A stretch of 64,000 bases of DNA from the NCBI GenBank assembly GCA_013995675.1, contig VWRR01000001.1, positions 310,001 through 374,000 of the forward strand. The letters are read 5' to 3'. How positions within the stretch are numbered: position 1 is the first letter of the stretch; every line of letters begins with the position of its first letter. The notes beneath the pieces are model-generated. The model searched no databases, was not told the origin of the DNA, and worked only from the letters and a program-made list of their open reading frames with translations. The stretch is from Cyanidiococcus yangmingshanensis (lineage: Eukaryota > Rhodophyta > Bangiophyceae > Cyanidiales > Cyanidiaceae). The translations under genes were made by a program, and so were the position numbers. Below are positions 52,690 to 62,379 of the stretch, piece after piece.

Positions 52690-54615
52690 ATGGAGAAATG
52701 CTTTATCTTTAGGCGTGTTTTCTCTGCGAAAGGGCGAGTGTACAACGTGGAGTTTTTTATGTTGCGATGTTTCGGGCTGACGACATCTACTGCCCGTAGT
52801 GACCTGGGAACAGATATCGTCAGCGATGATGGTCATGTGTTGGGTGGAGCTAGAGAGGGTGCGAGGGCCTCGAAGATCCTTGCAAATAGCCAGCTCTCTT
52901 GGTTCCGGGGCTTTTTTCGCAAGCGAAACTCGCGAAAATCCCCTTCAGGATCTCCGTTTGGCCAAGCTGTATCAGCAAGCTCGGATCTAGATCCCGCTGT
53001 TGAAGAAGAACGACCTCTAAGGCCCACTCTCAGCGCAGAGGTGCGCCAGAGCGAGTTCGTTCCTGAGAGCAAAAGTCTTAGTGTTCGCCGTGGCCTCGGA
53101 AAACTGACCATCAGTCAGGCGGATTTGGAGGTTTCGAGTTTTTCTAACCAAGTCGATGAGTATGGAGCTAGCTTTTGCAACTGGGACGATGGCGCTCTTA
53201 CGTCAAAGTCATACTCGAAGCCGAGCACGCAAAAGTTCCCGAAAGCTCCCCAAGTTTCTGAAACATTTGCTATCGATCCATTGCAGAGCGTTTTGGAAAA
53301 GGAAAGCACACTCGCTGCCCAAGCAGCATTGAATAATATCACGCGCGAGCATCCCGAGGTGCCACATTCCCTGGAAACACCATCAGAGGTCCAAACATTC
53401 GCATCTGAACCGGCACCTCACTTGGATGCGAGAAACTTGCGATTCATACGTCTGATTGGAAGTGGATCGTTTGCTTCCGTTCAGCTGGCGTTGTACAAGG
53501 ATTCAAAAGAGCCCATTGCGATTAAAGTAATGGATTCGAATTCTTACCGATTTCAGGCACAGAGTGAGGTTGTCATTTTACGACTGGCCCGAGAGTACGG
53601 CTGCAAAAACATTGTTTATTTTCACGGATCTGTTGAGGAAGGTGGCCACATGATGATTTTGATGGAGCACATGGATATCGGAAGTATTGATACATTATAC
53701 AGGAGATCTCTGGTGAAGCGTCTCCCGGAGACGGTTGTTCGAGCTATCGCGTGGCAGACGCTCCGTGCTCTCCAGTTTGTCCACTTTGTGTGCCACCGAG
53801 TTCATAGAGATGTGAAACCCTCAAATCTGCTTATTAATCGCAGGGGGGAAGTCAAATTGGCTGATTTCGGTCTTTCTTCCTCGTCTTCATCGCAAACCGA
53901 TTCTCAGCGAGAAATCTATGAAACTGGACCACAGGCCTCACTACGTGAGGGAAAGTTCGTGGGAACTTGTCTGTATATGGCACCAGAAATGCTTCGAGCT
54001 AGCCCATATGACACACGAGCAGATATCTACAGTTTAGGGATTAGTCTCTTAGAATGTGTGCTCGGGAAGAATCCCAATTACGAGGATTACTTAAGCAGCA
54101 GAGGACATCTTGATCTAATCATGACTTTGTTGGAAAAAGGTCCTCCAGGTATTCCAGGAGATGTTCAGATCAGTGCCAATGCTCGCGATTTTTTCTCTTT
54201 ATGCTTGGAAGCGGATTATAACAGACGCCCATTCTGTCCGGTTTTATTGGGCCATCGTTGGTTCGACTTGTTGAAGATCCCTCGGTCAACAACTCCACAA
54301 AGAACCGGATCGCTTTCGAAATGCTCCGCAAGATTCTCGAATGAAAAATCTGCGGCGGATATCTTCAGAGATAGAATGAATACGATGGAGTTCGAAGATC
54401 ATCTGAGAGGGGACGCAGAGGGGCATATAGTCTCGAGCCTGAGCTGTGATTCGAGCAAGACTCTCTTAGCGAGGAAGCTCCAAGAAATCGGAGATGATCC
54501 TGATTCAAGGTCTAACAAAGTTGAATTTCGTAATATGGAAGACGCGGTAGCAGACGAGAATGCTCGTAACGAGCTCGTTAGTTTTTTGCATTTATTAGGT
54601 CTAATCTCCAACTGA
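52690..54615 (+). CDS. Protein kinase, MAP2K/STE7-like
   Basis: A 641-residue kinase. A ~245-residue Ser/Thr-rich N-terminus comes first, then the kinase domain: glycine loop IGSGSFASVQLALY, the ATP-lysine (AIKVM, Lys279), catalytic loop HRDVKPSNLL (372-380), ADFG (391-394) and a long Ser-rich activation loop leading to GTCLYMAPEM (425-434). A C-terminal region follows (ANARDFFSLCLEADYNRRP, then a helical tail with LLGLISN). The DVKPSN and GTxxYMAPE pattern and size resemble MAP2Ks. A MAP2K-type acidic docking motif is not obvious, so a different STE kinase is possible. The stop is AAC TGA C; one base ahead the frame ends after GAC GCG TAA. Confidence 0.82.
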   Translation: MEKCFIFRRVFSAKGRVYNVEFFMLRCFGLTTSTARSDLGTDIVSDDGHVLGGAREGARASKILANSQLSWFRGFFRKRNSRKSPSGSPFGQAVSASSDLDPAVEEERPLRPTLSAEVRQSEFVPESKSLSVRRGLGKLTISQADLEVSSFSNQVDEYGASFCNWDDGALTSKSYSKPSTQKFPKAPQVSETFAIDPLQSVLEKESTLAAQAALNNITREHPEVPHSLETPSEVQTFASEPAPHLDARNLRFIRLIGSGSFASVQLALYKDSKEPIAIKVMDSNSYRFQAQSEVVILRLAREYGCKNIVYFHGSVEEGGHMMILMEHMDIGSIDTLYRRSLVKRLPETVVRAIAWQTLRALQFVHFVCHRVHRDVKPSNLLINRRGEVKLADFGLSSSSSSQTDSQREIYETGPQASLREGKFVGTCLYMAPEMLRASPYDTRADIYSLGISLLECVLGKNPNYEDYLSSRGHLDLIMTLLEKGPPGIPGDVQISANARDFFSLCLEADYNRRPFCPVLLGHRWFDLLKIPRSTTPQRTGSLSKCSARFSNEKSAADIFRDRMNTMEFEDHLRGDAEGHIVSSLSCDSSKTLLARKLQEIGDDPDSRSNKVEFRNMEDAVADENARNELVSFLHLLGLISN

Positions 54616-54760
54616 CGCGTAAGTGGGGTCAAACATACAGGGAAAAGCCCGTCGCAGTCAGTTGGATCGTTTTTTGTTCGGAGCGACCCCCTCAAAAGCT
54701 GGTGTTCGATCAATTAGACTCGATACAGCACGACTTACGAAACGGAACGCTCCCCTGAAC

Positions 54761-55028
54761 TCAATGCATCACGTCCATAAGCTTTCGCGCATTTATTTAT
54801 GTTGTGCCGCCGGAGAACATTTGCGATCTACCGTGCCCGGATCCCCGAAAGGATGAATTTCTTCGTGTCAGTGTTTCAAGTTGTCCGCACGATGCAAGGA
54901 CCTTGACGGCCCTCTATTGTGATTTCACAATTGTGGTTGGCTACTTGCAGCCTCCAATCGGGCTTCGCGAAGAAAAGATAGAATTCGACGAGTCTAAGTT
55001 TCGCTGGTGCGAGAGGATTTTGGGGTGA
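54761..55028 (+). CDS. Possible small gene needing a +1 shift at GGA TGA A
   Basis: An ATG at 54761 opens MHHVHKLSRIYLCCAAGEHL and ends GGA TGA A at 54854-54856. One base ahead the next frame continues directly as FLRVSVSSCPHDARTLTALY with an alternating hydrophobic pattern, to a TGA at 55028. The joined peptide of about 88 residues looks like a small folded alpha/beta protein, but I recognise no homologue. It may be chance. Its +1 pattern is the same as in the conserved genes of this window. Confidence 0.3.
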
Positions 55029-55101
55029 TGAAAATTTGAAGATCAGGACTGGCGCCTCATTCAGGACACTCGCGAGAGCTCAACCATGAAGCAATGCTGC
55101 T

Positions 55102-55644
55102 TTATCGTAGCTGCCGGGCATATTCGACGACAGCAATCTTGGTGCAAATCCAGCCGATGTCCAGCCGGCCGCCATATAGTTCTCTTACTCGATCCCTTTT
55201 CGCTTTTTGGGTAAGATAATCAAAGAGATCCTCCTCTTTACCTTTAAAATCAACCCATCTGGCGTCAACTTCCCGAGCAAATAGTTTTACTGTGGTCTCG
55301 AAAGAGGGTCCAGGATTAACTGCTACTACCAAACATCTTTGTTTTCCTTCCGCAAAGCAGATCATTTCTAGACTCTCTTTCACTCCAAGCTTGGCTGCCA
55401 ATGCAAGTAGGATCTCGGTGTGTAGGTTGCGAGTCCTCCGGCGTCCTGCCAGGTGACGTTGCAGTGCAACGTTGACAGCTGTTACTAGCTGCTCCTTGTG
55501 AAACACTATGTCTGCATCGACCAAGGCGGCATCACCATCCAAACGCTGAAAAGCTTGAAATATGCCCTCGATGGTTTCATCGAATTCTAGCGCCCAGAGA
55601 CAGACAGAGTGCGTTGGGAAAAGCTCAAGTAAAATCTCAACCAT
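55102..55644 (-). CDS. CGI121: KEOPS complex subunit Cgi121/TPRKB
   Basis: Cgi121 binds Bud32 in KEOPS, which adds t6A to tRNA. The family core is visible: DAALVDADIVFHKEQLVTAVNVALQRHLAGRRRTRNLHTEILLALAAKLGVKESLEMICFAEG, which matches the Cgi121 signature DADLVxSxxHLLxAVNRAL...RTRNLHSEIL.L.G.......L..FG. The ATG at 55644 gives 180 residues, the usual length. It is well separated from its neighbours; no other KEOPS gene is in the window. Confidence 0.88.
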   Translation of the reverse strand: MVEILLELFPTHSVCLWALEFDETIEGIFQAFQRLDGDAALVDADIVFHKEQLVTAVNVALQRHLAGRRRTRNLHTEILLALAAKLGVKESLEMICFAEGKQRCLVVAVNPGPSFETTVKLFAREVDARWVDFKGKEEDLFDYLTQKAKRDRVRELYGGRLDIGWICTKIAVVEYARQLR

Positions 55645-55823
55645 AGTTTCTACGAGGGAACCGGTTCTTGTTACGCCCTCATGGCGTTCCTAGAACAGCT
55701 GGATATGGCGCGTCAATCGGAACTCGGACGAGCGTGCCAGAGACATCGCGCATTCTTGCAGACGAGTCAGTAGAGTGATGCTCACTTTTAGCTTTGCACG
55801 ACTCGCAAGTCGTGCTAAGTTAC

Positions 55824-57263
55824 ATGCTATCTCGTATTGCTGGGTGGCGTTGCACGCCGGTTCTCCTGCCGCTGCTCGTTGTTTGCGGTAGTGCGTCGAC
55901 AGTACTGTGGAAACCAACGTCCCTTGTTTACCATATACTCGCTTTCCTTCTGGAAATTCGCCTTGTGCTATTTATACTCTGTAAGCAAACTGCGCGAAAA
56001 CTTGACTCAAGTATCGAAACGGGCTCTTCACTTCTCCCACACTTCACACTAATTATATCATGTAAGGACGAGAGCGGTATCATATGTAACACGCTTGAAA
56101 CACTGTGCTTTGAGATAAAGTACCCAAACGATTGCTATCGAATTATTGTTCTCGATGATCACTCGACGGACGACTCTTTCGAACGCGCCGTAGAATGGAC
56201 AAGCAGAGCGAAGCTGCCTCGTCCTCAGTGTCTTATATTCAAGCGCCGAAAGCACGATACAGGCGGCGGCAAGTCTGGTGCGATGAATGCAGCGTTGAGG
56301 GAGATTTTGATCGAGCTTCATGAAGATGCAGTTTGCTCCGGGGGAAGGAAGCTCATCCTAGGCTTTCTAGATGCGGATGCTTATTCCGCCCCAGAGCTGC
56401 TTGCCGTAGTGGCAGACTGCTTTACAAAGTCCAGAGTTGCTGCTCTTCAAGTTTGCAAAAGACCTATACTAATCGGAGCATTATCTCTTCTGGAATATTG
56501 CCAAGCCGCGGACTACATGGCTGACATGTTCTTGTCTGCCCAAAGGCATCTGCGTAGGGCTGGTTGTGCTTGTCTACGCGGTAATGGAATGTTCTTCGAT
56601 GCGGCATTACTGCTGCACCCATCCCTCGCCGCGGATCTTCGAAGAGGCATGTTCTTTAATGAGAATACCACAGGTGATGATGTAGATATGACATGTCGGC
56701 TCAAGATCGCAGGCCTGAAGATTCATTATCTCGATGAAGTCGTTGTGTACGAGGAACTTGCCCCGAGCTGGCGCGCGCTATTGATTCAGAGAGCTCGCTG
56801 GGTGTACGGTGGGTACCGTCGTTATATCGACTTTTTCGGATCAATTCCCCGGCTCTGGTGGCAAGATCCTGATGAGATGATCGAGTTTGTTGTCTTATTA
56901 GCTCCACTATTCTTTCTTACGCAACTAGTTCTTATTTTATGGTTTAAGAAGGGATTTACAGAGCTTTACCACTGTCTTATTTTAGTACTCTGGGACCTGG
57001 GGTTGATGTACCGCGCCTGTACGGATACTCGCATGGCACTGCTCGGCTTCCTTTTCTCTTTTCATCGATCCCTGCTTGTATTGTGGGCAATAGTTATCTG
57101 TATTTGGAGTCCATCAAAGCCATTGGAATACAGAAAAACAACGCGACGGTTTGAATTGGAAGATGGTGCGACCACAACTTGCGTCAGCTGCGCTTCTCGC
57201 CCCATGATCCGCAGATATGAATTCGATCAGAAAGGCGCCAGCATCCTGTCTGTAGTACGGTGA
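55824..57263 (+). CDS. Family-2 glycosyltransferase, membrane-bound (cellulose/hyaluronan-synthase-like)
   Basis: A processive-type GT2. From the ATG at 55824 there are one or two N-terminal TMs. The GT-A domain has LDDHSTDDS (nucleotide-binding), LDADAYSAPE (DxD), TGDDVDMTCRL (the ED acid) and IQRARWVYGGYRRY, the QxxRW-type acceptor motif. Two or more C-terminal TMs follow (VVLLAPLFFLTQLVLILW, HRSLLVLWAIVICIW). It lacks plant cellulose-synthase inserts, so the product (a beta-glycan or glycolipid) is undetermined. The stop is CGG TGA T. Confidence 0.82.
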   Translation: MLSRIAGWRCTPVLLPLLVVCGSASTVLWKPTSLVYHILAFLLEIRLVLFILCKQTARKLDSSIETGSSLLPHFTLIISCKDESGIICNTLETLCFEIKYPNDCYRIIVLDDHSTDDSFERAVEWTSRAKLPRPQCLIFKRRKHDTGGGKSGAMNAALREILIELHEDAVCSGGRKLILGFLDADAYSAPELLAVVADCFTKSRVAALQVCKRPILIGALSLLEYCQAADYMADMFLSAQRHLRRAGCACLRGNGMFFDAALLLHPSLAADLRRGMFFNENTTGDDVDMTCRLKIAGLKIHYLDEVVVYEELAPSWRALLIQRARWVYGGYRRYIDFFGSIPRLWWQDPDEMIEFVVLLAPLFFLTQLVLILWFKKGFTELYHCLILVLWDLGLMYRACTDTRMALLGFLFSFHRSLLVLWAIVICIWSPSKPLEYRKTTRRFELEDGATTTCVSCASRPMIRRYEFDQKGASILSVVR

Positions 57264-57764
57264 TTTTGTCCGACTACTGGAGTTCTCAAATTAAACCTAG
57301 ACAGGCGAGCAAACCCCTTGGTACAGCCACGAGTCTCATGCGTGAAATCAAACTGCCAAGTAGATCTGTTTCGAGAATCTGAGCCCCACGGAGTTCCATG
57401 GCGAGACAGAACTACATCAGTGAACCTTTATCTCATGTATCGCTGCCCTAAAAAAAGTCTCATGCATGGGAATTCCTCAAAGGTAGGCAGGAATGCGAAA
57501 AAGCAAGGTCCGCAGAAGCAATTCGGCTGTACGATGACTTCGGTGGGTGTCCATCGGATGCGCTGCATCCCTTAATTTGAGGGAATTCCCGAGAAAAGAA
57601 CCATCGACCAGGGTTGAGTTCTTCCCGACTTGGCCCAAACTTGAAAGCGTCTGATTGAAGGCTGTTTTTCGGGCCGCACTGTCGAGATTATGGGTATGGG
57701 CGCCACATCCCTGGTTCATATTTGCACCTGACACAGAATTTTTTCTCGCATAAAAACCTTCCCG
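57264..57764. other. Convergent 3' spacer
   Basis: About 500 bp between the GT2 gene (+) and the MYB gene (-). Nothing recognised. Confidence 0.4.
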
Positions 57765-59340
57765 TCAAGAGCCTCGCGGATCAACAAGTCCCCCGCAGGT
57801 CTGCGCTCGCATCGTCGATATCGTCTGCCGGAGCAGTTGTGCTGTGTATTCCAGACGTCGTAGTCGCATGTCGCACCCACGGGATACTGGATCATTAAAA
57901 AAAGGATCCATTTGACCGTATTCTGTGCAGGTTTGTAGACTCCGCTTTCCATGCCCCGATGTCACGTCACTTACGGGAGCCCTCGCTCCCCAGGCACCAT
58001 GTTTTATGTCATGATAGGGATGCGTCGCCATCGGAAACATGGTTTGAACCTTGCGAGCGATTCCAAGCGCGGCGAGATCGAATCCTGGGGTTTCAATGGC
58101 CCCCGACTCAAGAGCATGCTCAACCTCACGCATCTCAGGGCTAGAGAGGATTAGATCATGAATACTGCGCATTCGCTTGTCCTTGATACTCTTCCTTTGA
58201 CGAAGGAAAAATTTCTTCGCATGGCTCGCAACCTGGTTCGGAGTTCGACCTGGCAGCACGTCTGCGATATATTTCCATTTTCCTCTACCGTATATTTGCA
58301 TCGCTTTCAAGAAGACATAGTGTTCAAGACGGGTCCAAGCGCGCTTTTTTGGTCTAGTTGCTGATGCGCTCTGAGAAGTCGATAGAGGCGCACTCTCACT
58401 CGATGAAACCTCCGCACCGGTCGATGGTGCTGCAGACACTTCCATCGTTGATGTTTCGTCGATGGACTCATCTCTGCTTGGACTTGCCAAACCCAGCGGA
58501 TTTGCTTCTGAATGTGGGACCACATATGCATTTTCATCCTCAAGGAAGTTAGACTGGTTGTTTTCCAACTCAGTAGCCAGTTCCCGCAGCATCGCTGGGC
58601 CAATAACATTCCTCAGCTCACGGATGAATCCTCGGATATCCAAGCTACCTCTACGGAGTAGACTATGAATTTCAAGAAGACGTTGCCGTGAATACGGGTC
58701 CACACGTGGCAGCGCCAGAGCAAGAATGTCTTTCAGGCTCACTGTGCTGTCATCACTATTCGCGCGTCGTTTCTCAATCCGTGTGGTGGATACCTCGGCG
58801 GAAATCGAATATTCTGCAGCATCGGACGTTTCGAATCGTTCGCGCTTCCCCTTATCGGGTGTTACCGTCCTCTTGATTCTGCTGTACACTGTCGTGTATT
58901 GTCGGTGATGAGAGTGATAGTAGCAGCCGCTGAGTAGACTCTTCGTCCAGCTGGGCCTCTGCGCCAAAAAAATCACTATCCACAGGCAGAATACTTTGAA
59001 AAAGTTGATCGCAGACTATTCCCTGAGGAAAGTCGGTTCGAGACTCTTTCCGCGTCTCTCGTGGTGCGAGGGAACCGTGACTGATTCCGGCAGCTCCAGA
59101 CGAGCCCTCACGGCTATTCGTACCTGAACGTTCACGATAGTTTTCCAGACCGAGCTCATTGTGCCAGAAGTCATTATCCATTGAAGGAATCTCAAAAGTG
59201 GTTAGGGTATGCAGTTCAGAGCCGAATACACTCGAATCCGAGCTCAAGCACGCCCTTTGGGAGGAAAAATTTCGCACCCGCAGAAATCGTCGATCCGCCG
59301 CCGGTTCAGATCTGCGTAACGGTCGCATGGGTTTGTCCAT
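57765..59340 (-). CDS. SHAQKYF-type MYB transcription factor, with one +1 frame change
   Basis: Single-repeat MYB proteins of the SHAQKYF class (CCA1, KUA1 and relatives) bind DNA and often serve clocks and stress control. The repeat is KKRAWTRLEHYVFLKAMQIY and GRGKWKYIADVLPGRTPNQV followed by ASHAKKFF in place of SHAQKYF. The MYB frame (57765-58976) has no ATG upstream of the conserved region. The - frame from the ATG at 59340 encodes a hydrophilic, acidic protein-like N-terminus that ends at CGA TAA G (58852-58854), exactly where the MYB frame begins one base ahead (KGKRERFETSD). Joining gives a ~524-residue protein with a helical central region. The MYB call is firm; the join is inferred. 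Confidence 0.78.
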
Positions 59341-62300
59341 TGCAAGGCCCTTTTGAGATGCAATGAACGGCTAATCGAGCAAACTCTCACTGGTGACCTA
59401 AACAATGCTAGCGCCGCCTCCGTGTTACAACATTTTTACGTGATACTTTACCTCTGTCAAATCCTGGCTAACCAGGTGAACGCGAGAAGCTCCAGCAAAA
59501 CTGGTTAAGCAAACACAACTTTTGATGTACTTGTCTCTTCGTTGAAGCGGCTTTACTTCGAACGTCCTGCAGGGCTGAACTCGACAAGTCTCCTTCTAAA
59601 ATGGTTGTGAGAAGCCTTTTCCAGCTATGTTTGAAACCAAATCCAACCGGAGAACTCTTCCGAGACGAGGACTCTTGGGTACGCCTTTCAAGAGAGTATC
59701 GTGCAGACACTGAGTGGCTGTAAAATCCAGCTCAGACAAGAAGACCTGATAGTGCACAGTCTAGTTCCCGTAGCGCGACGATGAACTTTGGAAGCAAGAG
59801 ACAACAGTCGTCACAAAAACGTGGACGTGAGAACCACGCCACCAGCAGTATGCCGTCGAAAGTCAAAGTTCGTTGGAAACGCTGATGAAACCTACTAGAG
59901 CTCGCTCTCGGAGAGCATATCAAGGTCGCGGCAGTGTTCAACAGCCAGAGGTTTTCAACTTTTGGATTTCAGTTGCTAGACAGCTCGAAGTTTTGCCCTC
60001 CGAACAAGGATTATGACGAGTCGTCGAACAGGAACACAAACCAATGAGGTTTTTGTAGTAACCGCGGATGAGAGAAGAACTCATGTGCCATATCTATCAT
60101 ACGACGTGCAGAAAACGTGAGGAACAATGGAAGTTGAGGGAGCAAGAGAACGGCCCTGGTCCGGGAGCACACTGCGCAGCCGCAACAGCACGAAAAGCGA
60201 CTCCATACGAACCAACCTCTGGATATTCACGGGACGTGGCTGCGATGCCTAGGCACTCGCAACGCAGTAAAACGTAGCGTTCGTGCAGAGAGTCTGAGTG
60301 CCCCAGTGATAAAGTCAGACCCACTGTTTCTCAAAAGAGGCACACGTTCTCGGGCGAGGTCCTTCACGAACTCGGATGCGCTGGCTTTACAACAAGTTTG
60401 TGGCCGCTGCAGCAACGTTTGATCCTGACAGAAAGAATTAAAATAAGGGACTACACGTTGAGCTCCTCCATCAGGATATTTGATGCTCAACATCATTACA
60501 GTCCGCCAGATAGAAAGTCCCTCATAGGAGTCATGGGAGCTTGCGGAAACAAATTTTGAAAACGGCCGGCTCCGCACAGTTGCGAGACAACTGATCGTTG
60601 CGGAAAATGCGTGGCCTCGTGCCACAGAGGCTCAGATCTCCTCCTAGTCCTTCTCGATATACGCACCGTGGCCTCCAAGAACTTATTTTGGGGACTCTGC
60701 AGTGATGGTTGGTCCCACAGAAAAGTAAATGGTCGTTTTGACTTTGCGGAGTTGCAAAGCTTTGGTTTTTCATATTTTGGAACGGCAGTAACCATGCGAA
60801 TTGAATCATGCGTTCTTCTTGAATACTCGCCATTCTTAGTTGGGGATTCTTATCTTCGGTAAGGGCAATCAATTCTTTGCACTATCTTCGGAGCAGGATA
60901 AGTCTTTCAACGTAGATGTTTGAGAGCCCTCTAATGAGGATAGACATTCAATATATGTGTTTCGACCGGAAGGGTGATTTATTGCGCTTCGCTAAGGCAA
61001 TGACGAGGCCAATTTCTTCCGACAGATTCTTCCGGACTCGAAGTGCTAATTCCATCGAGACCTGCTCTTGATCCAGTCGCCATTCACTTTTTGATTTGCA
61101 GGATATTATGAACTATGGTGCAGAAGAGCGTTGTAGATATCTGATGAATCCAAGGTCGAGACTTGTTTTCCAGCTACCATTTTAAGACATTCGCTCAAGT
61201 TCCCTGAGCACGCCAACAAAAGTTACTTAGGATGGGCTCTAAACTTGCTCAGATCCCGAAAAGTCTTCTTTTTCGATGTTTCGGCATTTTTTGAATCCAT
61301 TTGAGCTTCATTTTCTTGACATGAAACTTGCTTTGTTTACCAAAAGTAATGATTCGGAAGCCTCACAGAAAAAACAAAACGCAGATTCGACTGAGAAAGC
61401 GCTTCAAACTGATGAATCATTTGGCAGAAGCTGGATCATTTGAACCAACAATCTGATTTTGGAACATGCGCGAGATAATAGCTTGAACCAGGTGGACGAG
61501 AACTCATACAGAAGCAGCTGTATTTAGATTTCAAACGATAGTTTGAATTCGTTCGTCCTCCGTCTTCCTCACCAATATATGAAAGCGAATACAGTTCTTC
61601 AATGAACCGATCTCGCGCTCTGCTTCCGAAACCAGCTTGATCGCTCTATGGAATGCATTTAAAGTACTGTAAAATAATAAGATCCTTTGCATTCTTTGGA
61701 TGTGGATGCGATGTTTTCCTCGGTCGTTTCAGATCTTTTCAATGGGGTCGTTTCGATTCCCAGAATTTGAGCCATTCACCGCGAATGACGGCGGTGATTT
61801 ACTTTCTTTTTTTGGGACACATACGAAGCAGCTCTATATCAATTGTTCACAGGGAATGAGTTTCGCGGAAGAAAGCGTTCATATGCTACGAAAGAAAGTT
61901 CGTCCAGCTAACCGTGTGCACACACGTAGATCATACAGATCGACCGAACTGAAGCTCTCTTTCACAGATCTGTTACGATCTCTGTACTACATAGGTGTCG
62001 TGTGCGCTGGTGCAAAGATATCTATTCGTTAGTGACCAACTTTATCCGGTGCATTTCGTGCTTCAAGGTGCACGATCTTTTCTCGCCCACTCGAGAGCCA
62101 CTCTCGGTAACTCTAACGTGCTGATTTTCCATAGCAATTGATCTTCCTCTATTTCAGAAATCATCGTCCTTGAATGGAACTTTCGCTGCAAGAAAAATTG
62201 CACGGAGCATAATGTCCGAAGATTAGCTCCGAATCGTTCAAACTCGCTTGTTCTTACGAAACGATGAATGAGCATTTCATGTTGCAATTACGGAATTCCC

Positions 62301-62379
62301 TGTTGGATGGAATCGCGCGCTTCGATCCACGAGAGCTGTTTTGTTTCGATTTTATTTCCAGGAGCTGCTCCGTCCTGGT
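59341..62379. other. Longest gene-poor region of the window
   Basis: About 3 kb divergent between the MYB gene and TOP6B. The most protein-like frame is 61742-62032 (+, ATG, 96 codons: MGSFRFPEFEPFTANDGGDL...), without a recognised family. Others are short. There is no tRNA-like or repeat structure that I can support. A sequence TTTATTTCCAG lies 18 bp before the TOP6B ATG and could be a 3' splice site of a leader intron. Confidence 0.45.

Noticed and set aside
54600-54640. Intron starting GTAAGT after the kinase stop
   Set aside because: The GTAAGT lies after the stop codon and no matching branch point or in-frame continuation is visible; only a 3' UTR intron would fit.
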